In this document: piece after piece, positions 25,858-32,383 of the stretch
Layout of the letters: every line of letters starts with the position of its first letter
Numbering within the stretch: position 1 is the first letter of the stretch
Assembly (NCBI GenBank): GCA_036389695.1
Contig: DASVWG010000088.1
Location: forward strand, 1-41,263
Length of the DNA: 41,263 nt
Direction of reading: 5' to 3'
Source of the DNA: JALZHR01 sp036389695
GTDB taxonomy: Bacteria; Acidobacteriota; Blastocatellia; Pyrinomonadales; Pyrinomonadaceae
The notes under the pieces: model-generated
Told to the model about the DNA's origin: nothing
The model's database searches: none
What the model saw: the letters and a program-made list of their open reading frames with translations, nothing else
Made by a program: the position numbers and the translations under genes

Positions 25858-26070
25858 ATTTTCCCAAATTTCTCTTTCGATATTGGCTTGTTTCAAAATA
25901 CGAATAAGAAAGTCTTTACCAATACCAGATTGATGAGGATTTGGAATGCGAACTTTCAGAGCGCCCTTTTTCATGAATTCATGGTTTCCGCCTGAAAAAG
26001 GTCCGTCAAATCCAAGCTGACGAAGATAGTGAATCAAATCTTTTCGTTTAATCGGTGCGAGTTTCGGCAT
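25852..26070 (-). CDS. hicA: HicA-family mRNA interferase toxin
   Basis: 72 residues (MPKLAPIKRKDLIHYLRQLG...) with the dsRNA-binding-like HicA fold. GGNHEFM carries the catalytic His30; IPNPHQSGIGKDFLIRILKQ is the family C-terminal motif. It would cleave translated mRNAs when free of HicB. The ATG at 26070 matches the family start; an in-frame ATG at 26127 would add 19 hydrophobic residues and is not favoured. It overlaps hicB tail to tail by 6 bases, unlike the usual same-strand hicAB operon. Confidence 0.87.
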   Translation of the reverse strand: MPKLAPIKRKDLIHYLRQLGFDGPFSGGNHEFMKKGALKVRIPNPHQSGIGKDFLIRILKQANIEREIWENL

Positions 26071-26106
26071 AATTAATAATAACCTTTCTTTAAAATAACC
26101 CACAAA

Positions 26107-26166
26107 ACAGAAAAAGCCCGTAACCAATGAAACTCCGTAGAGTTAAGTTGATTACAGGCTTTCTGT
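26107..26166. repeat. Long imperfect stem-loop upstream of hicA
   Basis: 26107-26127 (ACAGAAAAAGCCCGTAACCA...) pairs with 26148-26166 (TTGATTACAGGCTTTCTGT). A second inner stem is AACTC/GAGTT at 26131-26144. It resembles a REP-like or attenuator-like palindrome. No transposase is present nearby. Confidence 0.5.
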
Positions 26167-26294
26167 AGAAAGTGCTGTTTTTGTTATCGACGAACCTTAC
26201 TTGTTTTCGACGGTTAAATGAAAAGTTTACGCGGAGAGTAAATCCCTCGCGTGTTTACAGGCAAATGATACTTTCAAATCTGAAAAAATGCAGA

Positions 26295-26324
26295 TAAAAA
26301 GGCGAGTCTCGATTGAAACTCGCC
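26295..26324 (-). terminator. Intrinsic terminator of the BON lipoprotein gene
   Basis: On the minus strand GGCGAGT (from 26324) pairs with ACTCGCC (to 26301) across a 10-base loop and is followed by a T run at 26300-26296. It lies 26 bases after the stop of the BON gene. Confidence 0.7.
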
Positions 26325-26350
26325 GTCAGCGTTCAAATTAAACTTTGAAC

Positions 26351-26923
26351 TTATTTTTTGTTTGTATTGGCATTCGAGCCTTTCGCATTGGTGTTTCCGC
26401 CGACGTTGGTTATCGAATCGGCGGGCGCGACTTTCAGTTCGTTTTTCACGCTTTTCACGCCGTCGATGCCTTTGGCGACCTGTTCGGCTTTTGTTTTCTG
26501 CTCGTTGGTTCCGACCGTTCCTTTCAAGGTGACGACGTCATTGACGACATCGACATTGATGGTTGATTCGCGCAAATCGTTGGTGGTCAGCAGAGCGGCG
26601 CGGGTTTTAAACCAGAGCCAGCTGTCGTTGGCGCCCTGACCGATGGTGCTCGAACCTTTTTCACTTTCATATTCGGCGCGGCGGGCGTTGTATTGCTCGC
26701 GTGTCACGCCGTTGGCGTTTGTCCAGCGGTTGCCGGTAGCGTTCATATTCGTAACTACCGCGTTATTGTTGGCGTTGACGACGGTTGCCGTGTTCGGGTT
26801 GTTCGACGCTCGATTGGCGTTCGTGCTGTTGACGACGCCGTTCGATTCAGTGCCGCCGCAGGCTGAAAAAATCAGCGCCGCTAAAATCATTCCCAGACCT
26901 AAGCTATATAATTTGACTTTCAT
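26351..26923 (-). CDS. BON-domain lipoprotein
   Basis: 190 residues. The lipoprotein signal ends ALIFSACGGTESNG (lipobox S-A-C). An Asn/Thr-rich linker (NSTNANRASNNPNTATVVNA) follows. Residues about 105-165 are a BON domain (WLWFKTRAALLTTNDLRES, INVDVVNDVVTLKGTVG, AEQVAKGIDGVKSVKNELKV), a module that associates with membranes or envelope surfaces under osmotic stress. The tail is again Asn/Gly-rich. A strong AGGAGG precedes the ATG. It shares its signal, the GGTESNGVVNSTNA segment and an upstream DNA motif with the next gene, so they are paralogues by duplication. Confidence 0.85.
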   Translation of the reverse strand: MKVKLYSLGLGMILAALIFSACGGTESNGVVNSTNANRASNNPNTATVVNANNNAVVTNMNATGNRWTNANGVTREQYNARRAEYESEKGSSTIGQGANDSWLWFKTRAALLTTNDLRESTINVDVVNDVVTLKGTVGTNEQKTKAEQVAKGIDGVKSVKNELKVAPADSITNVGGNTNAKGSNANTNKK

Positions 26924-26984
26924 TTATCCTCCTAAAGACTCTCGTCTGTCCTAAAAAAATACATTTTTTTAAAAACAAGTAAAT

Positions 26985-27002
26985 TGCGGCAAATTTCGTT
27001 CC
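26985..27002 (-). promoter_or_regulatory. Conserved GGAACGAAA upstream motif, copy 1
   Basis: Minus strand reads GGAACGAAATTTGCCGCA, 62 bases before the BON gene start. It matches 16 of 18 bases of the motif before the neighbouring paralogue. GGAAC resembles an ECF-sigma -35 element. Confidence 0.45.
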
Positions 27003-27111
27003 ATTGAGAATAAAATCACAAAGCGCCGGCGATTTTCAAGCGGCGATTAATTAAACCTTTGAAACGAACGAAGCGCGAATTATTAAAAAATAAAATTGAA
27101 TAAAAAAAGCG

Positions 27112-27140
27112 AGTTTTGTGAAAAACCCGCCAAAGCATTT
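27112..27140 (-). terminator. Intrinsic terminator of the Asn-rich lipoprotein gene
   Basis: On the minus strand GCGGGTTTT (from 27140) pairs with AAAACTCGC (to 27119) and is followed by seven T. It begins 19 bases after the stop codon. Confidence 0.7.
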
Positions 27141-27158
27141 ATGCAAAATTCATTTAAC

Positions 27159-27443
27159 CTAGTGGTTAGTGTTTGAATTTTTCATATTTGTATTCGTATT
27201 GCCCGAATTTGTGCGCATATTCGAATTAGCATTCATATTCGAATTGCCGCCCGTATTCGAGTTCATGTTGCTGTTTGTCGTCGTAATCACGGCGTTTGTG
27301 TTGCTGTTGGTCACAACGGCTGTGTTGTTGCTGTTCGTCCGTGTGGCGTTGGTCGAATTGACCACACCGTTTGACTCGGTTCCGCCGCACGCCGAAAAAG
27401 CGAGCGACGCTAAAATGATTCCCAATCCTAATTTAACTCTCAT
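27159..27443 (-). CDS. Asn/Thr-rich lipoprotein, paralogue lacking the BON domain
   Basis: 94 residues. Signal and lipobox ASLAFSACGGTESNGVVNST are nearly the same as in the upstream BON lipoprotein. The mature part is almost wholly Asn, Thr, Ser and Met (NSNTNAVITTTNSNMNSNTG, NSNMNANSNMRTNSGNTNTN) and is probably disordered on the envelope surface. It has the same upstream GGAACGAAA motif and a strong GAGGAGG. It looks like a duplicate in which the BON domain was lost or the low-complexity part expanded. Function unknown. Confidence 0.75.
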   Translation of the reverse strand: MRVKLGLGIILASLAFSACGGTESNGVVNSTNATRTNSNNTAVVTNSNTNAVITTTNSNMNSNTGGNSNMNANSNMRTNSGNTNTNMKNSNTNH

Positions 27444-27465
27444 GGTTCCTCCTCAAATTTTGTCT

Positions 27466-27518
27466 AAAAAATGCGCGCATTTTTTATGACGCGCGCCGAA
27501 TACGGCAAGTTTCGTTCC
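27466..27518 (-). promoter_or_regulatory. Conserved GGAACGAAA upstream motif, copy 2, and a 20-bp palindrome
   Basis: Minus strand reads GGAACGAAACTTGCCGTA (27518-27501), 58 bases before the lipoprotein start. Nearer the gene is the perfect palindrome AAAAAATGCGCGCATTTTTT (27466-27485), with an AT-only counterpart in the BON leader. Confidence 0.45.
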
Positions 27519-27576
27519 GCCGAATGAATAAATATAACAGATAGCGGCGTTTTCAGCTATATCCGAGGCTCGTTTC

Positions 27577-27605
27577 TTGACATCGGCGAGCCAGACATTT
27601 ATCAT
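27577..27605 (+). promoter_or_regulatory. Promoter of the ffh operon
   Basis: TTGACA at 27577-27582, 17-base spacer, TATCAT at 27600-27605. This is close to a housekeeping promoter and would give an mRNA leader of about 90 bases before ffh. Confidence 0.55.
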
Positions 27606-27703
27606 CTAAAATTTCGGCTATTACCGCCGCTCGTCTCTGTGCAGCTCTTGGAAAGTTTAATTTGTGAACTAAAACAAGACACAGGCGAAACGAAAAAATA
27701 CAT

Positions 27704-29203
27704 ATGTTTGAGTCGCTGTCCGACAAACTGAAGAAAACGCTCAAAAACCTGCGCGGTGAAGGCAAGCTCACGCCCGAACACGTCGATGTCGCGCTGCGCG
27801 AAATCCGCATGGCGCTGCTCGAAGCCGACGTCAACTACAAGGTCGCAAAGGATTTTGTCGAATCCGTCCGCGCGAAAGCCGAAGGTCAGGAAGTGTGGCA
27901 GGATTTGAAGCCGCACGAGCAGGTCGTCAAAATCGTCTACGACGAGCTGGTCGAGCTGATGGGCGGAACTTCTTCGCGTTTGGTTTTCACGCGCGCGATT
28001 CCGAACGTCGTGATGGTCGTCGGTCTGCAAGGCTCGGGTAAAACGACCTCGACGGGAAAAATCTCGAATTGGCTGGCGAAAAATCAGGAAAGAAAACCGC
28101 TTTTGGTCTCGGTTGACGTTTATCGTCCGGCGGCGCGCGAGCAGTTGAAGGTGGTGGCGAACGCTGTCGGACAGTCGATTTACGAAGATAAAACGACGAA
28201 CGACCCGATGACTCTGGTGCGCGGCGCGATGCGTTACGCGCAGGAAACCGGCTACGACACTCTGATGATTGACACCGCCGGACGGCTCCACATCGACGAC
28301 GATTTGATGGTCGAGCTCGAACAAATCAAGGCTGAGACGAAGCCGGTCGAAGTTTTGTTTGTCGCCGACGCGATGACCGGACAGGACGCGGTTCGCTCGG
28401 CGGAAGAATTTCATCGAAGAGTCGGAATCACGGGCGTGATTTTGACGAAAATGGACGGCGACGCGCGCGGCGGCGCGGCTTTGTCGATTAAACAGGTTAT
28501 CGGTCAGCCGGTGAAATTCGTCGGCGTCGGCGAAAAATACGACGCGATTGAGCCTTTTTATCCCGACCGAATCGCGCAGAGAATCCTGGGAATGGGCGAC
28601 GTTTTATCGCTCATCGAAGAAGTTCAGGGAAAAATCGACGAGGAAGAAGCCGAGCAGCAATTGCTGAAAATGCAGAAAAACCAGTTTACGCTGGAAGATT
28701 TTCGCAATCAGCTCCGGCAGTTTAAAAAACTCGGCTCGATGTCGAAATTGATGAAGATGCTGCCCGAACAATTGATGGGCGGAATGCAATTGAGCGACGA
28801 GCAATCCGAACAGGTCGAAGCGCAGATGAAGCGCACCGAAGCGATTATCGATTCGATGACCAAGGCAGAGCGCGCCAACTACAAGATTCTCGACGCCAGC
28901 CGCAAGACGCGCATCGCCAACGGCTCCGGCTCGTCGATTTCCGAAGTCAACGGGCTGATTCGCCAATACGAGCAGATGCGCAAAATGATGCAGCAGATGA
29001 ATCGCGGCGGGCTTTTCGGCGGCATCGGCAAAAAAATGATGAGCGGCATGGGCGGCGGGCTTGGCGGAATGCTCGGCGGCGGCTTGGGCGGACTTTTAGG
29101 CGGCGGTGGCGGCGCGGAAGATTTTGATAACGATTACGAAGAAACGAAAGATTCTTTGGCAAAAAGATTAAAGAAAAAGAAGAGACACAAAAAACGGAGA
29201 TAG
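27704..29203 (+). CDS. ffh: Signal recognition particle protein Ffh (SRP54)
   Basis: 499 residues, somewhat longer than the usual 430-460. The N domain is LTPEHVDVALREIRMALLEA. The G domain has GLQGSGKT (107-114), VDVYRPAAREQL, DTAGR, TKMDGDARGG. The M domain (QFTLEDFRNQLRQFKKLGSM, RKTRIANGSGSSISEVN) binds 4.5S RNA and signal peptides. The C-terminal extension is Gly/Met-rich (GGGLGGMLGGGLGGLLGG) followed by a basic tail (KKKKRHKKRR). It targets nascent membrane proteins to FtsY and SecYEG. It is first gene of the operon running to rnhB. No Shine-Dalgarno is visible. Confidence 0.97.
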   Translation: MFESLSDKLKKTLKNLRGEGKLTPEHVDVALREIRMALLEADVNYKVAKDFVESVRAKAEGQEVWQDLKPHEQVVKIVYDELVELMGGTSSRLVFTRAIPNVVMVVGLQGSGKTTSTGKISNWLAKNQERKPLLVSVDVYRPAAREQLKVVANAVGQSIYEDKTTNDPMTLVRGAMRYAQETGYDTLMIDTAGRLHIDDDLMVELEQIKAETKPVEVLFVADAMTGQDAVRSAEEFHRRVGITGVILTKMDGDARGGAALSIKQVIGQPVKFVGVGEKYDAIEPFYPDRIAQRILGMGDVLSLIEEVQGKIDEEEAEQQLLKMQKNQFTLEDFRNQLRQFKKLGSMSKLMKMLPEQLMGGMQLSDEQSEQVEAQMKRTEAIIDSMTKAERANYKILDASRKTRIANGSGSSISEVNGLIRQYEQMRKMMQQMNRGGLFGGIGKKMMSGMGGGLGGMLGGGLGGLLGGGGGAEDFDNDYEETKDSLAKRLKKKKRHKKRR

Positions 29204-29206
29204 TCA

Positions 29207-29302
29207 GTCGTCCTTTGTCCTTCGTCCTTTGCAAGTTGAAGATAAACTGCGTTCTCAGCTTTAACTCAACCAGCGAAGGACAAAGGACAAAGGACAAAGG
29301 AC
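29207..29302. repeat. Heptamer (AAAGGAC) inverted repeat between ffh and rpsP
   Basis: Left arm 29207-29231 (GTCCTTT GTCCTTC GTCCTTT), right arm 29274-29302 (GAAGGAC AAAGGAC AAAGGAC AAAGGAC), with an inner AGTTGA/TCAACT-like extension. The last AAAGGA of the right arm lies 10 bases before the rpsP ATG and can serve as its Shine-Dalgarno, which the dyad would then sequester. Confidence 0.8.
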
Positions 29303-29311
29303 AAAATACTT

Positions 29312-29560
29312 ATGTTAGCAATCAGTTTAATGAGAATGGGCGCGAAGGGAAAACCTTTTTATCGCCTCGTGGTGAAAGAAAAACGCTCGAAGCGCGACGG
29401 AAAATATATCGAAAACGTCGGCACGTATAACCCGATGATGAATCCGGCGGAAGTGAAATTAAAACACGACCGCATTCAATACTGGATTAGCGTCGGCGCG
29501 CAGCCGACCGAAACCGTCGCGAGCCTGATTAAAAATAATCCGGCGGCAACGGAGGAATAG
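29312..29560 (+). CDS. rpsP: 30S ribosomal protein bS16
   Basis: 82 residues with the full bS16 pattern: MLAISLMRMGAKGKPFYRLV, VVKEKRSKRDGKYIENVGTY, NPMMNPAEVKLKHDRIQYWI, GAQPTETVASLIK. It binds 16S rRNA early in 30S assembly. Ser5 stands where Arg or Lys is common (M-A/I-I-R-L). The likely Shine-Dalgarno comes from the AAAGGAC repeat upstream. Confidence 0.97.
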   Translation: MLAISLMRMGAKGKPFYRLVVKEKRSKRDGKYIENVGTYNPMMNPAEVKLKHDRIQYWISVGAQPTETVASLIKNNPAATEE

Positions 29561-29564
29561 TTGT

Positions 29565-29648
29565 GAGTTGACTGAAAGTTGACTGAAAGTTGACCGAGTT
29601 GAAAACTTTCTTTAACTCGGTCAACTTCAGTCAACTTTCAGTCAACTC
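29565..29648. repeat. Word dyad (GTTGACTGAAA) between rpsP and khpA
   Basis: Left arm 29565-29600 with two GTTGACTGAAA units and a GTTGACCGA unit; right arm 29614-29648 is the complement (CAACTTCAGT CAACTTTCAGT CAACTC). The loop is about 13 bases. The right arm ends 9 bases before the khpA ATG. Confidence 0.8.
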
Positions 29649-29657
29649 GGTAAACTT

Positions 29658-29894
29658 ATGAAAGAAGCCGTCGAAAAACTCGTGAAAGCCCTGGTCGGCA
29701 ACGCCGAAGCGGTCGAAGTGTCGGAAAAACCGGGCGACAGCGCCAACACGACCGTCATTTCCGTCAAAGTCGGCGAAGGCGAGATGGGACGAATCATCGG
29801 GCGCGAAGGTCGCACCATCAAGGCGATTCGCAGCCTGCTGTATGCCGCGAGCCAGAAACAGCGCAGGCGTTTCGTGCTGGAAGTTGTCGAATAA
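29658..29894 (+). CDS. khpA: KH-domain RNA-binding protein KhpA
   Basis: 78 residues. The KH motif is GRIIGREGRTIKAIRSLLYA (GxxG loop GREG), preceded by the family start MKEAVEKLVKALVGNAEAVE. It ends RRRFVLEVVE. KhpA forms a small RNA chaperone, often with KhpB, affecting cell size and ribosome biogenesis. The position between rpsP and rimM is the conserved bacterial order. There is no Shine-Dalgarno; the end of the preceding dyad lies 9 bases upstream. Confidence 0.95.
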   Translation: MKEAVEKLVKALVGNAEAVEVSEKPGDSANTTVISVKVGEGEMGRIIGREGRTIKAIRSLLYAASQKQRRRFVLEVVE

Positions 29895-29922
29895 TTTAAC
29901 TCATTCAACTTTCAGTCAACTC
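29895..29922 (+). repeat. One-armed copy of the rpsP/khpA word element
   Basis: The 28-base khpA/rimM spacer is built of TTTAACTC plus CAACTTTCAGTCAACTC. The same segments make up the right arm at 29611-29648. The complementary left arm is absent. It abuts the rimM ATG directly. Confidence 0.7.
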
Positions 29923-30441
29923 ATGGAAGAACTCGTCGCCATCGCCAAAACCGTCAGAACGCGCGGGCTGCGCGGCGAGCTGGTTGCCGATGTTTTGACC
30001 GATTTTCCCGAACGCTTCGAGGAAACGAAAACGGTTTTTGCGATAAAGGCGGACGGCGCGCGTGAAGAGTTAAAGCTCGAAAATCACTGGTTTCAGAAAG
30101 ACCGCGTGATTTTAAAGTTTGCCGGATTCGATTCCATCGAAGCGGCGGAAAGTTTGATAAATTGCGAAATCTGCGTTCCCGAATCCGAAGCGGTCGCGCT
30201 CGAAGCGGGCGAATTTTTCGATTGGGAATTGATTGACTGCGCGGTCGAAACCGTCGCAGGCGAAACTCTCGGACGCGTGAAAGAAGTGATGCGCACGGGC
30301 GGCACGGAAATTCTGGTCGTGGCAAGCGCGAATGAAGAAAAAGATTATCTGATTCCTTTTGCCGAAGCGATTTGCGTCGAAGTCGAGATTGAAAACAAGC
30401 TGATTCGCGTAGATGTGCCCGACGGATTACTTGATTTTTGA
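29923..30441 (+). CDS. rimM: 16S rRNA processing protein RimM
   Basis: 172 residues from the ATG at 29923. N-domain beta-barrel: VAIAKTVRTRGLRGELVADV, LTDFPERFEE, VILKFAGFDSIEAAESL. C-terminal PRC barrel: WELIDCAVETVAGETLGRVK, EVMRTGGTEILVV, YLIPFAEAICVEV, RVDVPDGLLDF. It binds uS19 and helps 30S head maturation. The frame remains open upstream into khpA, but the conserved start is MEELVAIAKTVRTRGLRGEL. The stop TGA is the first base triplet of the next dyad. Confidence 0.95.
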   Translation: MEELVAIAKTVRTRGLRGELVADVLTDFPERFEETKTVFAIKADGAREELKLENHWFQKDRVILKFAGFDSIEAAESLINCEICVPESEAVALEAGEFFDWELIDCAVETVAGETLGRVKEVMRTGGTEILVVASANEEKDYLIPFAEAICVEVEIENKLIRVDVPDGLLDF

Positions 30442-30506
30442 CCTTTGATCTTTGATCTTTGATTTACTCAATTTTCAAAGGTCAAAGGTCAAAAATCAAA
30501 GATCAA
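30439..30506. repeat. Heptamer (TTTGATC) inverted repeat between rimM and trmD
   Basis: Left arm 30441-30465 (TTTGATC TTTGATC TTTGATT), right arm 30476-30506 (CAAAGGT CAAAGGT CAAAAAT CAAAGAT CAA). It begins within the rimM stop codon and ends directly at the trmD ATG. Confidence 0.8.
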
Positions 30507-31217
30507 ATGTTAAGAATTGACGTTTTAACAATCTTTCCCGAATTTTTTCGAGAGGTCTTTGACTTTGGAATAATCCGCCGCGCGAAGCTCGCCGGAATTG
30601 TGGAAATAAACGTTCACGATTTGCGCGAGTTTACCGCCGATAAACATAAAATGGTTGACGATAGACCGTTTGGCGGCGGCGACGGGATGGTTTTTAAGCC
30701 GGAGCCGATTTTTAACGCGATTGAAAATCTGGTCGGAACGTGCGTGCGCGAAAATTATCCGCCGCAGACGCGAGTTGTATTACTCACGCCGCAGGGCAGA
30801 GTTTTAAAACAGGCGGTCGCGCGCGAGTTTGCCGACGAAGCGGCGCACGTGGTTTTGATTTGCGGGCGCTACGAAGGCATTGACGAAAGAGTCAACGAAG
30901 CTTTAGTGACCGACGAAATTTCCATCGGCGATTACGTTTTGTCGGGCGGCGAACCGGCGGCGATTGTTTTGGTTGACGCGATTGTGCGGCTTTTGCCGAA
31001 CGCTCTGGGCAGCGAAACGTCAGCCGTCAACGAATCGTTTACGGAAAATTTGCTGGATTGCCCGCACTACACGCGTCCGGCTGAGTTTCGCGGAATGCGG
31101 GTGCCGGAAGTTTTGTTAAACGGAAATCACGCCGAGATTGAAAAATGGCGCAAAAAAAAGGCGCTCGAAAAAACCGAGAAGAATAGAAAAGATTTATTAA
31201 TTAAGGAGAATAGTTGA
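30507..31217 (+). CDS. trmD: tRNA (guanine37-N1)-methyltransferase TrmD
   Basis: 236 residues from the ATG at 30507 (MLRIDVLTIFPEFFREVFDF). The SPOUT trefoil-knot motifs are HKMVDDRPFGGGDGMVFKPE, LLTPQGRVLKQAVAREFADE, LICGRYEGIDERVNEALVTD and SIGDYVLSGGEPAAIVLVDA. The C-terminal tRNA-binding part contains CPHYTRPAEFRGMRVPEVLL and GNHAEIEKWRKKKAL. It methylates G37 next to the anticodon using S-adenosylmethionine, which prevents +1 frameshifting. An upstream in-frame ATG (30459) lies inside the dyad and is not the conserved start. Confidence 0.97.
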   Translation: MLRIDVLTIFPEFFREVFDFGIIRRAKLAGIVEINVHDLREFTADKHKMVDDRPFGGGDGMVFKPEPIFNAIENLVGTCVRENYPPQTRVVLLTPQGRVLKQAVAREFADEAAHVVLICGRYEGIDERVNEALVTDEISIGDYVLSGGEPAAIVLVDAIVRLLPNALGSETSAVNESFTENLLDCPHYTRPAEFRGMRVPEVLLNGNHAEIEKWRKKKALEKTEKNRKDLLIKENS

Positions 31218-31270
31218 AGTGAGTAGCAAAAGGTAATCGACAGATTACTTCGCGCGTTTCACCTCTCACT
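31218..31270. repeat. Hairpin between trmD and rplS
   Basis: AGTGAG (31218-31223) pairs with CTCACT (31265-31270), and GTAATC (31233-31238) pairs with GATTAC (31243-31248). The heptamer word structure is not clear here, unlike the neighbouring junctions. Confidence 0.5.
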
Positions 31271-31279
31271 GATAAAAAA

Positions 31280-31657
31280 ATGAACCGATTGGATTTTATC
31301 GAAAATACGCAGTTAAAAGAAAATATTCCGGCTTTTCAGCCGGGCGACACCGTTCGCGTTCACGTGCGCATCAAGGAAGGCAACAAAGAGCGCCTTCAGG
31401 CTTTTGAAGGCGTGTGCATCGCCCGCAAACACGGCGGCGCGCGCGAAACCGTGACTGTCAGAAAGGTGAGCTTCGGCGTCGGCGTCGAAAGAATTTTCCC
31501 GCTTCACGCGACGATTGTCGACCATATCGACGTCGTGCGTCGCGGTAAAGTGCGCCGCGCGAAGCTTTATTACCTGCGCGAGCTGCGCGGTAAAGCCGCC
31601 CGCATCAAAGAACGCGACACGCGCAACAAAGACGCCGCCAACGCCGCCAAGAAATAG
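31280..31657 (+). CDS. rplS: 50S ribosomal protein bL19
   Basis: 125 residues. Family motifs: FQPGDTVRVHVRIKEGNKER, LQAFEGVCIARKHGGARETV, TVRKVSFGVGVERIFPLHAT, VRRGKVRRAKLYYLRELRGK. bL19 bridges the 30S-50S interface. A short basic, Ala-rich tail (NKDAANAAKK) extends the C-terminus. No Shine-Dalgarno is visible. Confidence 0.97.
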   Translation: MNRLDFIENTQLKENIPAFQPGDTVRVHVRIKEGNKERLQAFEGVCIARKHGGARETVTVRKVSFGVGVERIFPLHATIVDHIDVVRRGKVRRAKLYYLRELRGKAARIKERDTRNKDAANAAKK

Positions 31658-31679
31658 GCGACCTGGGAGATACCGGAGA

Positions 31680-32363
31680 ATGGGAGACGCGGAGAGAATA
31701 GATTCGTTTCAATTGAATGAATCAACTCTCCGCGTCTCCGCGTCTCCGCGTCCACGCGTCCCGACCACTATCTGTCTGGATTTTGAAACCGGCGCGACCG
31801 CCGAAGGCTTTCGCTTTATCGCCGGCATCGATGAAGTCGGGCGCGGCTGTCTGGCGGGCGCGGTTGTCGCCGCCGCCGTGATTCTGGATTTATCGAAGCC
31901 GATTCCCGAAGGATTAAACGATTCGAAAAAACTCACCGCAAAAAAACGCGCGTCGCTCGACGCAGAAATAAGACAAAACGCCCTCGCCTTTTCAATCGCG
32001 CAGGTCGAAGCCGACGAAATTGACCGCATCAATATCCTGCAGGCGACAAAAAAAGCGATGCGTCTGGCGATTGAAAACCTACAGCCCGAAGCCGATTTTC
32101 TGCTGATTGACGCCGTCGAGCTGAGAGACTTAAAGCTTCCGCAAAAAGCCATTATTCGCGGCGACGCGATTTCCGCATCCATCGCCGCCGCTTCGATTAT
32201 CGCCAAGACTTACCGCGACGATTTAATGCGGGAAATGGACAAAATTTATCCCGCCTACGGCTTTGCCAAACACGTCGGCTACGGCACGAAAGCGCATTTT
32301 GAAGCCTTAAAAACGCACGGCGCGTGCCCGCTGCATCGCCTGACCTTTCGCGGCGTGATTTAG
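31680..32363 (+). CDS. rnhB: Ribonuclease HII
   Basis: 227 residues if the ATG at 31680 is used. The core begins FRFIAGIDEVGRGCLAGAVV (catalytic Asp and Glu of DEVGRG), then LNDSKKLTAKKR, FLLIDAVEL, IRGDAISASIAAASIIAKTY, and the C-terminal YGFAKHVGYGTKAHFEALKT. It removes ribonucleotides from DNA using Mg2+ or Mn2+. About 45 residues precede the core (GDAERIDSFQLNESTLRVSA, SPRPRVPTTI); much of this is translated from the upstream word dyad. No other in-frame ATG lies between the repeat and the core. Confidence 0.93.
   Translation: MGDAERIDSFQLNESTLRVSASPRPRVPTTICLDFETGATAEGFRFIAGIDEVGRGCLAGAVVAAAVILDLSKPIPEGLNDSKKLTAKKRASLDAEIRQNALAFSIAQVEADEIDRINILQATKKAMRLAIENLQPEADFLLIDAVELRDLKLPQKAIIRGDAISASIAAASIIAKTYRDDLMREMDKIYPAYGFAKHVGYGTKAHFEALKTHGACPLHRLTFRGVI
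31682..31739. repeat. Octamer (CTCCGCGT) dyad at the rplS/rnhB junction
   Basis: GGAGACGCGGAGAG (from 31683) pairs perfectly with CTCTCCGCGTCTCC (31726-31739). More CTCCGCGT words continue to about 31757. An inner GATTC/GAATC pair extends the stem. It lies inside the proposed 5' end of rnhB. Confidence 0.75.
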
Positions 32364-32383
32364 AAAAGAAATTTTCATTTTAT

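Noticed and set aside
27444..27703. 4.5S (SRP) RNA gene upstream of ffh
   Set aside because: No conserved SRP RNA hairpin could be recognised in the spacer.
28072..28414. Antisense open frame within ffh
   Set aside because: Shadow of the very conserved Ffh coding sequence.
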